Assembly (NCBI GenBank): GCA_022647725.1
Contig: JALCLG010000001.1
Span: 874,931 to 938,930 of the forward strand
Length of the DNA stretch: 64,000 nucleotides
Direction of reading: 5' to 3'
From: Bacilli bacterium
GTDB taxonomy: Bacteria; Bacillota_I; Bacilli_A; RFN20; CAG-288
Shown here one piece after another: positions 8,544 to 18,309 of this stretch. Position 1 is the stretch's first letter. Each line of letters begins with the position of its first letter. The notes under the pieces were generated by a model. It saw nothing but the letters and a program-made list of their open reading frames with translations, was not told where the DNA came from and did not search any database. A program made the translations under genes and the position numbers.

Positions 8544-11500
8544 ATGGCTGGCAAAAGCTTTTTTGAAGCGCATCAAGGCCTGCTGGGCTCCGCCCTGCAG
8601 TTTTTTCTGAACGACAGCAACGATTATGCCTTCATTCTCGACAGGAACTGTGTTTATCAAGCCGTCTCCAAGACGGTAGCCGATCTGGTGGGCTGCTCTT
8701 CCTCGGAGCAATTGATTGGGAAAACGGATTTTGATATTTTTCCTAAGGAACTGGCAAAGAAATACCGTGATGACGACGAGGCCGTCCTTAGCGGCAAGAC
8801 CATCGACGGTCTCATCGAAGAGATTCCTTCCTCCGATGGACTGCGTCGCTGGACTAAGACTTGGAAGAAACCTGTCTTTGATGACAGCGGAAAAGTCATC
8901 GGCATTTATGGAATGAGCCGGGATGTTACCAGCCAGATCATCAATGAGACGGAGGCCAAACGTCTTTTGGACCTGATTGAGAACCTTCCTGGCGGTGTTG
9001 GCATTATGCATTGTGAAGGCAACGATTTTTATCTGGATTATGCCAACGAGGGCTGCTTTCAGGCGCAATGCAATACGCGCGAGAACTGGAAGAACTCGAT
9101 GAATGCGAAGATCCTGGATGTCATCTATCCTCCCGATCGTCAAGCAGTCGTCCAAGAATACCTGCGGGTTGCAAAGGACCCCAAGGGCATCGGCAATGTC
9201 GATTACCGGGTTACCGGCCAGGACGGAAAACTTCACTGGATTAACATCCGGTTCCGCCCAGCGTATCGGAAAGACGGACTCAATTATTGGTATTCGTCCT
9301 ATACCAACCTGGATGAACAAAAGAAAGCGGAAGATGACCTGCGGGTCAGTCAAAGCATGCTGGTTGATGCCATCGGTCATTCCGATGTTCAGTTCTTTAC
9401 CTACTATCCTAATACCCACAAGATGGATATCTGTGCTTTGAATACCCGGTTTAAGGATATTCCTCAGCATTGGTCAGACTATCCGGAAGACATGCTGGCC
9501 TTCTTTGCAGCGGATGAAAGCGAAAAAGATAAATACCGCGCCATGGTGCAGGCTGTCGATGGGGGCAAAGACGAAGCCGAATGTGTCTGCACTTTCAGTC
9601 TTCATGGTCTGCCCTTCTGGGAAAAGATACATCTCACCGCCGTCCGCGACGAGACCGGGCATCTGATCCGGGAACAGGGCTACAGTCTGAATGTCAGTGC
9701 CGAGAAGAAAGCCCAGGAAGCCTACGACAAGGAACTCCTTTCCCTGCGGGATATCAACACCGACACGGCAACATCAAAAGCTCACCATAATCTGACACAG
9801 AATACTGTCATGGAGTATGAAGGAACCACAGATTTCGTGTCGCGGAATTATTCCGGCATGAGCTATGACGAGGTCTTTCAACGTTTCTGCTCCATTATCA
9901 GAGACAATCACGAACAAGAGGATTTCCTCGCCCTGTTCAGCCGTCAAAACCTTCTGTCAGCCTACCACCGGGGTGAGACCCATTTCTCCTATCGTTTCCG
10001 CCGGAAACCGAATGCGGAGAATCCCGGCTGGGTTCTGGTTGAGGCAACCCTGCTTAGCTCCTCCATCACAGGAGACATCGAATGCTTTGTCTATACTTAT
10101 GATGTGACAGAGAAAGTCCTTAACGAAACGATTGTCGGTAACCTGAAAGTCTTCGGCTACGACGATATGGGTTTTCTGTTCCTTGAGAGCGGGGCCTGTC
10201 TGGCCTATGTCTATGACCACAAGGAAAAGTGTGACAAGAAGACCACCGGCAACTATGATTCCATGAATGAATCGCTGTTGAATATGATGGTTCCTTACGA
10301 ACAACGGGATGAGGTGCGGCAAGCCATGAGCCGCGACAACCTTCGCCAGCAATTGCAGGCTGCCCCTCTTTATACCTTTGCGTTCACCATCGTCTTACCT
10401 AATGGTGAGCATCGGGAACGGGAAATCAATTATGCCTGGCAGGATGCCAAGAGCCAGGTCATTTTCTTCTGGGTCAGGGATATCACGGACAGAATAGCCC
10501 GGGAAAAGAAACAGATCAATGAACTGACGTTGGCCAAGAAAAAGGCCGATCAGGCCAGTCTTGCCAAGAGCGACTTCCTCTCGAGGATGAGTCATGATAT
10601 GCGGACTCCGCTGAATGGCATCATCGGCATGACATATATCGCCAAAGAAGAGAAAAACCCACCCAAGACCAGGGATTGCCTGGACAAGATCGACTCTTCC
10701 TCCAAGTCCCTGTTAGGTATTGTCAACGATGTTCTAGATATGGCTAAAGCTGAATCCGGAAAACTGGAATTCCACCCTCAGCCCTATCCCACGGCCGAGT
10801 TTGCTGCCTATTTTGATGCCATGATCCGTCCGTTGGCAACAAGCCGGGATCAGAGTCTGACCCTGACCTTGCCTAATAACCAACCGGAACTGGTGCCGAT
10901 GGTGGATAAGTTAGCCATCAACCGCATTTTCTTCAATCTGCTTTTCAACTCCATCAAATACACACCGGCCGGCGGCAAGATCGACTTCAGCATCGTCTTC
11001 AGCGAAACCAAGACTCATCAGATTCATGGCGTCATCACCGTCAAGGATAACGGCATCGGCATGAGCGAGGCCTTCCAGAAAGTCATCTTCCAGCCTTTTG
11101 TTCAGGAGGTCCGTAACGAATCTTCGGAAAGCCATGGCACCGGCCTTGGCTTAGCCATTGTCAAACGGCTGGTGGACCTGATGGGCGGAACCATCCAGGT
11201 CAAGAGCAAACTCGGCCAAGGCACGACCTTTGTCGTCACTCTGGATTTCCCTAAAGCCAGCGGCTCGGTTGTTTTTGGAATAACCGTCAAGACGGATTAC
11301 CATTCCCTCTTCGGAAAGAATGTTCTCCTTTGTGAAGACAACGAACTCAATGTCATGATTGCCAAGACCTTATTGGAGCAGCGGCAGATTGCGGTGACCG
11401 TCGCCGTCGACGGCGAGGATGGGCTAGAGCATTTCATAGCCTCAAAGCCCTATGCCTTTGATGCCATCCTGATGGATATCCGGATGCCGAAGATGAACGG

Positions 11501-11708
11501 CTACCAGGCCACCCAAGCCATCCGCTCCTTAGACCGGCCGGATGCCAAGAAGGTCCCAATCATCGCCATGACGGCCGATGCCTTTGCCGAGGATGTCCAG
11601 AAGGCCAAGGATGTCGGCATGGATGCGCATCTCTCCAAGCCTTTCGATCCGGAGACTCTCTTCCATACCTTGTCCGTGGTGATGAAAGAAAAGTCAATGA
11701 AGAAATAG
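8544..11708 (+). CDS. Soluble hybrid sensor histidine kinase with PAS domains and receiver
   Basis: 1054 residues; GGGAGG lies about eight bases before the ATG. The N-terminal two thirds is a string of PAS-type sensor modules (first about residues 10-128, with [12 protein letters not shown] and [10 protein letters not shown]; others follow). The dimerisation domain has [14 protein letters not shown] with phospho-acceptor His684. The ATPase domain shows the N box ([13 protein letters not shown]), G1 (VKDNGIGMS) and G2 ([10 protein letters not shown]). The C-terminal receiver carries LLCEDNELN and [12 protein letters not shown] with phospho-acceptor Asp978. No transmembrane segment or Hpt domain is present, so it should sense a cytoplasmic signal and pass phosphate to an unlinked partner. 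It is monocistronic between two terminators. Confidence 0.93.
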   Translation: MAGKSFFEAHQGLLGSALQFFLNDSNDYAFILDRNCVYQAVSKTVADLVGCSSSEQLIGKTDFDIFPKELAKKYRDDDEAVLSGKTIDGLIEEIPSSDGLRRWTKTWKKPVFDDSGKVIGIYGMSRDVTSQIINETEAKRLLDLIENLPGGVGIMHCEGNDFYLDYANEGCFQAQCNTRENWKNSMNAKILDVIYPPDRQAVVQEYLRVAKDPKGIGNVDYRVTGQDGKLHWINIRFRPAYRKDGLNYWYSSYTNLDEQKKAEDDLRVSQSMLVDAIGHSDVQFFTYYPNTHKMDICALNTRFKDIPQHWSDYPEDMLAFFAADESEKDKYRAMVQAVDGGKDEAECVCTFSLHGLPFWEKIHLTAVRDETGHLIREQGYSLNVSAEKKAQEAYDKELLSLRDINTDTATSKAHHNLTQNTVMEYEGTTDFVSRNYSGMSYDEVFQRFCSIIRDNHEQEDFLALFSRQNLLSAYHRGETHFSYRFRRKPNAENPGWVLVEATLLSSSITGDIECFVYTYDVTEKVLNETIVGNLKVFGYDDMGFLFLESGACLAYVYDHKEKCDKKTTGNYDSMNESLLNMMVPYEQRDEVRQAMSRDNLRQQLQAAPLYTFAFTIVLPNGEHREREINYAWQDAKSQVIFFWVRDITDRIAREKKQINELTLAKKKADQASLAKSDFLSRMSHDMRTPLNGIIGMTYIAKEEKNPPKTRDCLDKIDSSSKSLLGIVNDVLDMAKAESGKLEFHPQPYPTAEFAAYFDAMIRPLATSRDQSLTLTLPNNQPELVPMVDKLAINRIFFNLLFNSIKYTPAGGKIDFSIVFSETKTHQIHGVITVKDNGIGMSEAFQKVIFQPFVQEVRNESSESHGTGLGLAIVKRLVDLMGGTIQVKSKLGQGTTFVVTLDFPKASGSVVFGITVKTDYHSLFGKNVLLCEDNELNVMIAKTLLEQRQIAVTVAVDGEDGLEHFIASKPYAFDAILMDIRMPKMNGYQATQAIRSLDRPDAKKVPIIAMTADAFAEDVQKAKDVGMDAHLSKPFDPETLFHTLSVVMKEKSMKK

Positions 11709-11732
11709 ACAACTACAATTTTTACAGGTGAA

Positions 11733-11768
11733 AGCAACCTTTTCTTATTAAGGAGAGGTTGCTTTTTG
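11733..11768 (+). terminator. Rho-independent terminator of the histidine kinase gene
   Basis: AAGCAACC (11733-11740) pairs with GGTTGCTT (11758-11765), running into a five-T tract. Confidence 0.85.
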
Positions 11769-11855
11769 TTTTGCGGAAGAGTGAACTTCTTTTATAGGAA
11801 ACTTACAAAAAGCAAAACGGGGTCGGACATTTGCCGGCCACAAGCTCAAAGCCAA

Positions 11856-11888
11856 ACAAAAAGCCGGCAGCTTTGTGGCTGCCGGCTT
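11856..11888 (-). terminator. Rho-independent terminator of gyrA operon
   Basis: On the minus strand AAGCCGGCAGC pairs perfectly with GCTGCCGGCTT (11861-11871 with 11878-11888) around a six-base loop and is followed by TTTTTG. It sits 12 bp past the gyrA stop and converges with the kinase terminator. Confidence 0.9.
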
Positions 11889-11899
11889 AGGAAACAAGG

Positions 11900-14656
11900 T
11901 CAGTCTTCGTCCTTCTTTGACGAATCGTCATCGGAATCGTCGTCATCGCCTTCCGATTCAGCCCGCTTCAGCAAGGCTTTCAGAGCATCATCGTCTCCGC
12001 TGGCAGGAGCGGCCTCGGATTCCGGCGTCTCCGGGTCCTTGGCTTCATAGTCGCTCTCGCTGGGAAGAATGGTGCAGGAGGAAATCTTCTCGTTGTCCCG
12101 AAGCGTGATGACTTTGACACCGACCGTGTTGCGGCTGGTCTCATTGATCTGGGTAAGGGTAGTCCGGATGGTGGTTCCCTGGTTGGTGATGATCACGATA
12201 TCCTCATCGCCATGAACCGTCTTGATGGTCAGCAGTCCGCCGTTCTTCTCGCCTTCACGGATGGTCTTGACGCCTTTGGAGCCGCGGGCGGTGATCCGGT
12301 ACTGAGTGCCATCGGTGATCTTGCCGTAGCCGTTCTCACTGAGCGAGAAGATCTTGCTTCCCTCGACGGAGGTGACGACACCGACAATCGACTCATCGGC
12401 ATCAATATCCATACCGATCACACCGGTAGCCGTCCGAGAGAGCGGACGGACGCCGTTCTCATAGAAGGAGCAGACCTTGCCGCCGCTGGAACCTAAGCTG
12501 ACAATGGCCTGGCCATTGGTCTGCTTGACATCCAGGAGCTCATCGCCATCCCGTAAGGAGATAGCGATCTTGCCGTTGGCGTTGATGTTCTCATAGTCGT
12601 TGGCCGGCGAGCGTTTGACGACACCCTTCTTGGTGGCAAAGAAGAGGAAGGAATTCTCGGAGTAGTCATCCATGGAGATGATGGCGCTGATCTTCTCGCC
12701 ATCGGCCAGCTTCAGGAAGTTGATGGCCGGAATGCCCTTTGAGGTACGGTTGCCTTCCTGGATCAGATAGCCACGGCAGTGGAAGACCCTGCCGGTATTG
12801 GTAAAGAAGAGCACATCGGTCTTGGTCCGCGAGTGCCGGAGAATGGCGACTTCGTCATCCTCTTTGGTCTCGATGCCTTTGACACCGATGCCGCCCCGGT
12901 TCTGCTGACGGAACTCACTGGGATCGACGCGTTTGATGTAGCCGCTCTTGGTGAGGATGATGAGGATCTCCTTGTTGGGGATGAGGTCTTCATCGGTCTC
13001 ATCGTAATCGGCATCGGCAATCTCGCTGCGACGAGCATCGCCATAGGTGTTCTTGATGACTTCCAGTTCGCCGATGAGGGTGTTTTCCAAAACACCTTGA
13101 TCCGAAAGGATAAGGTTGTATTTCTTGCAATCCTCTTCCAGTCCGGTCTTTTCGTCGACATACTTCTGATATTCGAGACCCGTCAGCTTCCGTAAGGTCA
13201 TATCGAGAATCGCCTTGCACTGGATGTCATCCAGATGGAAGCGTTCCTCGAGACGGGCGGTCGCCTCTTCGTTGGTCTTGGACGAACGGATGATGTGAAT
13301 CGTCTCATCGATGGCATCGGTGACGGCTAAGATGCCGTCCAGGATGTGGATCCGGTCCATTGCCTTCTTGAGATCGAACTGGGTTCTCCGGGTGATGATC
13401 TGTTCCTGGAACTTGATGTAGATATCCAGGGCCTGTCTCATCGTCAGGACTTTCGGAGTCCCGTTATCGATGGCCAGCATGTTGACGGCAAAGGACGACT
13501 GCAGAGCCGTGTAGTGGAAGAGCTTGTTGATGACAATCTCCGGAATGGCACCCTTCTTGAGGATGATGGTGAAATGGGTACCCATCTTCTGGGACGAGTA
13601 ATCGGCGATACTGGCAATGCCTTCGATGGTCTTATTATCGACCAGATCGGCGATATGCTTGGCCAGATCCCGCTTGTTGACCATGTACGGAAGTTCGTAG
13701 AAGACGATCTCCGAATGGTTCTCTTTGTCTTCGATGCGGTACTTGGCACGGACTTTGACCGAACCACGGCCGGTTTCATAGTAGGAACGGATGCCCAGAC
13801 GGCCCATGATAAGGCCGCCGCCCGGAAAATCCGGACCTTTCATGATGTTCATGATATCCATCGTCGTCATAGCCGGATTCTTGATGAGAGCCTGGACGCA
13901 GGTGATGGTTTCGGTCAGGTTATGCGGCGGGATGGAAGTCGCCATACCGACAGCAATGCCGGACGTCTCATTGCAAAGGAGGTTCGGGAAACGGGAAGGC
14001 AGCACCGTCGGCTCCTGGCCTTCGGCATCGTAGGTATCCATGAAGGCAACGGTACCCTTTTCGATATCCTTGCACATCTCGAGAGCAATCTTTGACAGAC
14101 GGGCCTCGGTGTAACGGGAAGCAGCCGGCTCATCGCCATCCGGCGAACCGAAGTTGCCGTGACCCTGGACGAGGGTGTAACGCATGGCAAAATCCTGGGC
14201 CATACGGCACATAGCCAGGTAAATGGCGGAATCGCCGTGCGGATGGTATTTGCCCATGACGTCGCCGACCACACGGGCCGACTTTTTGAAGGGCTTATCC
14301 GGGGTGACGCCCATATCGTACATATCGTAGATGATACGGCGCTGGACCGGCTTCATGCCATCCCGGGCATCCGGAACGGAACGCGAGGTCAGGGTCGAAA
14401 CGGCGTAATCAAGGAAGGAATCCTTGATCTCCCGGCCGAACTCATCGGCCGTGACGCCAGGGGTGATGCCCTCGGTCAGGCCTTGAATGCCGGCACCGGT
14501 GACTTTGCCGGAATCGGGGTTGACGGGTTCGTCGCTGTCGGAGCCGTCATCGGCAACTTCATCCAGCTTCTTCCCGTCCTTGTTGGTATCGTCTGTGGAT
14601 TCGTCCTTGGCGGAAGAATCCATTTCGTCGTTTTTCTTTTCGTTATCGTCAGCCAT
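11900..14656 (-). CDS. gyrA: DNA gyrase subunit A with acidic N- and C-terminal extensions
   Basis: 918 residues against the usual 800-880. Gyrase introduces negative supercoils; GyrA cuts and rejoins DNA through a tyrosine. Active-site Tyr182 lies in AASRYTEARL, and the GyrA-box variant QQNRGGIGVKG supports gyrase rather than topoisomerase IV. The first ~64 residues are extremely acidic, and the last ~30 are again Asp/Ser-rich (DDDDSDDDSS). In the quinolone-resistance region HPHGDSAIYLAM, the position equal to E. coli Asp87 is Leu147, while the Ser83 equivalent (Ser143) is kept. It lies 15 bp after gyrB in one operon and ends at a strong terminator. Confidence 0.96.
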   Translation of the reverse strand: MADDNEKKNDEMDSSAKDESTDDTNKDGKKLDEVADDGSDSDEPVNPDSGKVTGAGIQGLTEGITPGVTADEFGREIKDSFLDYAVSTLTSRSVPDARDGMKPVQRRIIYDMYDMGVTPDKPFKKSARVVGDVMGKYHPHGDSAIYLAMCRMAQDFAMRYTLVQGHGNFGSPDGDEPAASRYTEARLSKIALEMCKDIEKGTVAFMDTYDAEGQEPTVLPSRFPNLLCNETSGIAVGMATSIPPHNLTETITCVQALIKNPAMTTMDIMNIMKGPDFPGGGLIMGRLGIRSYYETGRGSVKVRAKYRIEDKENHSEIVFYELPYMVNKRDLAKHIADLVDNKTIEGIASIADYSSQKMGTHFTIILKKGAIPEIVINKLFHYTALQSSFAVNMLAIDNGTPKVLTMRQALDIYIKFQEQIITRRTQFDLKKAMDRIHILDGILAVTDAIDETIHIIRSSKTNEEATARLEERFHLDDIQCKAILDMTLRKLTGLEYQKYVDEKTGLEEDCKKYNLILSDQGVLENTLIGELEVIKNTYGDARRSEIADADYDETDEDLIPNKEILIILTKSGYIKRVDPSEFRQQNRGGIGVKGIETKEDDEVAILRHSRTKTDVLFFTNTGRVFHCRGYLIQEGNRTSKGIPAINFLKLADGEKISAIISMDDYSENSFLFFATKKGVVKRSPANDYENINANGKIAISLRDGDELLDVKQTNGQAIVSLGSSGGKVCSFYENGVRPLSRTATGVIGMDIDADESIVGVVTSVEGSKIFSLSENGYGKITDGTQYRITARGSKGVKTIREGEKNGGLLTIKTVHGDEDIVIITNQGTTIRTTLTQINETSRNTVGVKVITLRDNEKISSCTILPSESDYEAKDPETPESEAAPASGDDDALKALLKRAESEGDDDDSDDDSSKKDED

Positions 14657-14671
14657 GGTTTCTTCCTCCTA

Positions 14672-16876
14672 TTAAATATCCAGATTCTTCACGAACTTCG
14701 CGTTGGCCGTGATGTAGTCCTTACGCGGTTCCACGTTCTCGCCCATCAGATCGATGAGGGAGTCATTGGCAGCCTCGGCATCCTCGATGGTGACCTGCAG
14801 CATCCGGCGATGGTTCTTATCCATGGTCGTCTCATCCAGCTGATCCGGATCCATTTCACCCAAGCCCTTATACCGCTGTAACGCGTAACGGGCGTTATTG
14901 GGAAGCTTGGCTTTGATGTCATCGAGCTCGGCATCGTTGAAGGCATAGTAGTGATGGCCCTGATAGGTCAACCGGTAAAGCGGCGGCTGAGCAATGTAAA
15001 GATGGCCGTTTTCGACCAGCGGCTTCATGAAGCGATAGAAGAACGTCATCAAGAGAATCCGAATATGGGAGCCATCGACATCAGCATCGGTCATGATGAC
15101 CACCTTGTCGAAACGGATCTTGCTGACATCAAAGGCATCGCCCTGTCCGGCGCCGATTGCCGTCACCATGTTGTAGATTTCGGCATTCTTTTCAATTCGA
15201 GTGGCAAGGGCTTTTTCAACATTAAGAATCTTACCTCTTAACGGAAGGATGGCTTGTGTCCTGGCATCTCTTCCCTGCACGGCGGAACCGCCTGCAGAGT
15301 TACCTTCGACGATGAAGAGTTCACGTTCGGCCGGGTCCTTGGAGATGCAGTCCGTGAGCTTATCCGGCATGCCAGAACCGCCGGAGAGCTTGCCATTGGC
15401 AGCAGCCCGGGCCCGTTCAGCGGCCTTGCGGCCACGGAAAGCCATCACGACCTTCTCATACCATAACCGGCCTTCCTTAGGATGTTCCAAAAGCCAGCTC
15501 TTCAGTTCATCGCCGACAATCGAGGAGACCGCCTTGCGGACTTCGTCGTTGCCGAGCTTATCCTTGACCTGACCTTCATACTGCGGGTTGGAATGCTTGA
15601 TGGAGATGACGACGGTCAGACCTTCCATGCAATCTTCGCTGCGGAAGTTGTCGTCATCGTTCTTCAGCCAGTCCTTCGAACGGAAGTAAGCGTTGAGCTC
15701 ACGGCCGATGGCCAGCTTGAAGCCTTCCTCATGGGTACCGCCGCCGGCGGTACGGATGTTGTTGCAGAAGGAGTTCATATTGAGAATGCCGGCCTTGGTA
15801 GGCTGCATCGCGCATTCGACGATGATGGTGGAGCCGATGGTGGGATCGGTGGTCGAGGAGGAAACATAGAAAATCTCATCGAAGACCTTATCCTTGGTCT
15901 CGTTGATGTAGGCCACATACTCCTTGATGCCGCCCTCATAGTGATAGTGGGAATGCTTGGGATCATCCGGCGTCCGAACATCATCCAACGTCATATCCAG
16001 TCCGCGGGTTAAGAAGGCGGTCTGGCGGATATAGGAATCAATCGTGGAGAAATCAAACGTCGTGGTCTCTTTGAAGATCTCCGGATCCGGCACGAACTCG
16101 ACCGTGGTCCCGGTCTTGTCCGCCGGACAGTCGCCGACGATCTTCAGACCCGGCTTGACGGTCGTGCCGCCGTTGGTGAACTCGATCTCATGGATCTTGC
16201 CTTCCCGGTAGACGGTGACTTTGACATAGGTCGACAGCGCGTTAACGGCTTTGACGCCGACGCCATGGAGGCCGCCGGAAATCTTGTAGCCGGTCTTATC
16301 GTTGAACTTGCCGCCGGCATGCAGAATGGTATAAACCGTTTCGACGGTGCTTAAGCCGGTCTGAGCATTGATATCGCAAGGGATGCCACGGCCGTCATCC
16401 TCGACGCGGACGCGGTTGATGGGATTCTCTTTGGTGCCCGGAAGCAAGGTGATGTGGATGTGCTTGCAATAGCCGGCCAGAGCCTCATCGATGCCGTTAT
16501 CCACGGCTTCGCGGACCAGATGGTGCAGGCCTTTGGCCGACGTTGTGCCGATATACATGCCCGGACGCTGACGGATGGCTTCGAGTCCCTGAAGGATCTC
16601 GATATCCTTGCCGGTGTAGTCTTCCTTAGCCTTCATGGCCGTCTCTTCCTGCTTCTCCGAAAGATCCACGTGATCGACGTGGGCTTCCTCGAAGTTCTCT
16701 TCCGGTAAGGCCTCATCCGAGGCTGCCATCACAGTGTCAGGCTTTTTGCCGCTTTCGTCCTTGGCGACGGCCTCGACCTTGGCTTTCTGCTTTTCATAAG
16801 CCTCCCGACGGCGTTTTTCTTCTTCCGTCAGTTCCGGCTGGGCCGGCACGGCTTTGGTTTTTTCTTCATCACTCAT
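14672..16876 (-). CDS. gyrB: DNA gyrase subunit B
   Basis: 734 residues. GyrB is the ATP-driven partner of GyrA. The GHKL ATPase domain shows REAVDNGIDEAL, DDGRGIPCDI and GGLHGVGVKAVNAL. The TOPRIM domain shows EGNSAGGSAVQGRD and DADVDGSHIR, and the C-terminus has RYKGLGEMDPDQL and MGENVEPRKDYI. The usual start of the family (about IEILQGLEAIRQRPGMYIG) only comes after some 90 residues, so there is a charged Lys/Glu-rich N-terminal extension with no known role. The start ATG overlaps the end of recF by four bases, indicating translational coupling. Confidence 0.97.
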   Translation of the reverse strand: MSDEEKTKAVPAQPELTEEEKRRREAYEKQKAKVEAVAKDESGKKPDTVMAASDEALPEENFEEAHVDHVDLSEKQEETAMKAKEDYTGKDIEILQGLEAIRQRPGMYIGTTSAKGLHHLVREAVDNGIDEALAGYCKHIHITLLPGTKENPINRVRVEDDGRGIPCDINAQTGLSTVETVYTILHAGGKFNDKTGYKISGGLHGVGVKAVNALSTYVKVTVYREGKIHEIEFTNGGTTVKPGLKIVGDCPADKTGTTVEFVPDPEIFKETTTFDFSTIDSYIRQTAFLTRGLDMTLDDVRTPDDPKHSHYHYEGGIKEYVAYINETKDKVFDEIFYVSSSTTDPTIGSTIIVECAMQPTKAGILNMNSFCNNIRTAGGGTHEEGFKLAIGRELNAYFRSKDWLKNDDDNFRSEDCMEGLTVVISIKHSNPQYEGQVKDKLGNDEVRKAVSSIVGDELKSWLLEHPKEGRLWYEKVVMAFRGRKAAERARAAANGKLSGGSGMPDKLTDCISKDPAERELFIVEGNSAGGSAVQGRDARTQAILPLRGKILNVEKALATRIEKNAEIYNMVTAIGAGQGDAFDVSKIRFDKVVIMTDADVDGSHIRILLMTFFYRFMKPLVENGHLYIAQPPLYRLTYQGHHYYAFNDAELDDIKAKLPNNARYALQRYKGLGEMDPDQLDETTMDKNHRRMLQVTIEDAEAANDSLIDLMGENVEPRKDYITANAKFVKNLDI

Positions 16877-17976
16877 TCAGGTTTCCTCCGTAATAGGGTA
16901 TTGTCTTTTGTTGTCTCATAAACGGCATAATCCTGGTATCCGTCCGGAATCTTGGTTCCGGTGACGAAGACCTGACCGTCGTCAGCCACGCAGTGAAGAA
17001 GATTGAGGGTTCTCGTGGCATCAAGGTCACTGGTCACATCATCCAGCAAGAGGAGCGGCTGGTGTCCTAGCTTCTCCTTCAAGAGGTCCCGTACCGCTAA
17101 TCTCAGGCTCAGGGAGGCGAGACGATTCTCTCCTTGGCTTCCATATCGGCTGAGGTCGTCCCGGCCCAGAAACGCGCTTAGATCGTCGCGATGGGGGCCG
17201 ATCAGCGTCTGACCGCGGATGTTCTCCAGGGACTGGTTGTCGCTGAAGAGCTTCTGCGTATGACTGACAAAGCTTTTCTGATCATCATCCAGCGGACAGT
17301 TGGTGCGGTATTGGAGGGAGAGGGGTTTGTCGGGGCCGAAGAGCTTGCTGTAGTAGCTTCCGGCTTTGACCGAGAGGGCCTTGACGGCTTCTTTGCGGTC
17401 CATGACGATCCGATAGGCCAGATTGATGAGCTCATTTTTGAGGACAGCGATGATGTCGCTGTCACCCTGCTTGCTTAAGGCCGCATTGCGCTCCTTGAGC
17501 AGTCGCTTGTACCGGCTGATGGCATAGAGATAATCCGGAGAGAGCTCGCTGAGCGTCTCATCGAGCAGCTTTCGCCGTTCCAGGGGTTCGCCCTGAAAGA
17601 AGAAGACCTGGGTGGGATCATAGGTGACGGCGAGCAGCTTTCCCAGGATCTGGGAGAGGGTTTTCACCTTCTCGTCATCATAGGCAAACATCTTGGCATC
17701 CTTGCTGAGGGTGCAGGCCAGGGTATGGTCTTTGTCATCCTTCTCGTCATGGAAGAGGAGATAGAGGGTGGCTTGCAAGGATCCTTTCCGGACCAGTTCG
17801 CTGTCATCGGCTTTCCGGAAGGAACGTCCTAAGGTCAGGTAGTAGAGAGCCTCGAGGATGTTGGTCTTGCCGGAGCCGTTGGTTCCGGTGATGAAGACCT
17901 TGGAAGCATCCGCGAAGCTGACCGTCAGGGAAGGATAGTTCCGGAAGTCGGTCAGGGTTAGGCTTTTGACAAACAT
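16873..17976 (-). CDS. recF: DNA replication and repair protein RecF
   Basis: 367 residues, the normal family length. RecF is an SMC-like ATPase that, with RecO and RecR, loads RecA at single-strand gaps. Walker A is TGTNGSGKTNILEALYYLT near residue 32, GPHRDDL is the conserved RecF signature, SQGENRLASLSLRLA is the ABC signature region, and LLLLDDVTSDLD is Walker B with the D-loop. The gene overlaps yaaA upstream by 19 bp and gyrB downstream by 4 bp, the classical origin-proximal order; dnaA and dnaN are not in the window. Confidence 0.96.
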   Translation of the reverse strand: MFVKSLTLTDFRNYPSLTVSFADASKVFITGTNGSGKTNILEALYYLTLGRSFRKADDSELVRKGSLQATLYLLFHDEKDDKDHTLACTLSKDAKMFAYDDEKVKTLSQILGKLLAVTYDPTQVFFFQGEPLERRKLLDETLSELSPDYLYAISRYKRLLKERNAALSKQGDSDIIAVLKNELINLAYRIVMDRKEAVKALSVKAGSYYSKLFGPDKPLSLQYRTNCPLDDDQKSFVSHTQKLFSDNQSLENIRGQTLIGPHRDDLSAFLGRDDLSRYGSQGENRLASLSLRLAVRDLLKEKLGHQPLLLLDDVTSDLDATRTLNLLHCVADDGQVFVTGTKIPDGYQDYAVYETTKDNTLLRRKPE

Positions 17977-18188
17977 ACCTGATACGTCACTCCGTCAATC
18001 ACGATCTTATCGGCCGGACGGAGTTTCTTGCCGCGGCGGATCTCTTTTTCACCGTTGATCAGGATGTCGTGAGTCGCCAAAAAGGCTTTCTCCTCACCGC
18101 CGGTTCCGATCAGGTGAAAATGCTTAATCAACTGACCCAGGGTGATATAATCATCGTGGATCGTCATCACATTGTTATTCTCACTCAT
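17958..18188 (-). CDS. yaaA: S4-domain RNA-binding protein YaaA
   Basis: 76 residues. Small S4-domain proteins at this position (between dnaN and recF in Bacilli) bind RNA and are implicated in ribosome maturation. The S4 fold signature is visible as ITLGQLIKHFHLIGTGGEEK then HDILINGEKEIRRGKKLRP. The start is supported by AGAAAGAGG upstream. It is the first gene of the recF-gyrB-gyrA unit here and is separated from the expected dnaA-dnaN by a divergent transporter, so the block has been split from dnaA-dnaN or moved. Confidence 0.9.
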   Translation of the reverse strand: MSENNNVMTIHDDYITLGQLIKHFHLIGTGGEEKAFLATHDILINGEKEIRRGKKLRPADKIVIDGVTYQVCLSKA

Positions 18189-18309
18189 TCCGTTAGCCTC
18201 TTTCTAATTTATTTAGTAACATAGATATTATATTATTATATGGGCTGTTTAGCTATACTTTTTTACGGAAAACAAGCCCTGATTTCAAGGCTTCAGGAAA
18301 GGATCCGAC
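18189..18309. promoter_or_regulatory. Divergent promoter region, yaaA operon / MFS transporter
   Basis: AT-rich 121-bp spacer. On the minus strand overlapping TATAAT-like boxes occur around 18223-18241, and on the plus strand a TATACT box sits at 18254-18259. Neither has a clear -35 box. Confidence 0.4.

Noticed and set aside
8541-9470. 309-codon minus-strand frame inside the histidine kinase gene
   Set aside because: It is antisense to a clear multi-domain kinase and shows no motif or ribosome-binding site.
13346-14881. Long plus-strand frames opposite gyrA and gyrB
   Set aside because: They are antisense shadows of highly conserved gyrase genes.
17958-18309. Chromosomal replication origin next to yaaA-recF
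   Set aside because: The spacer lacks DnaA-box clusters (TTATCCACA) and dnaA/dnaN are absent from the window.
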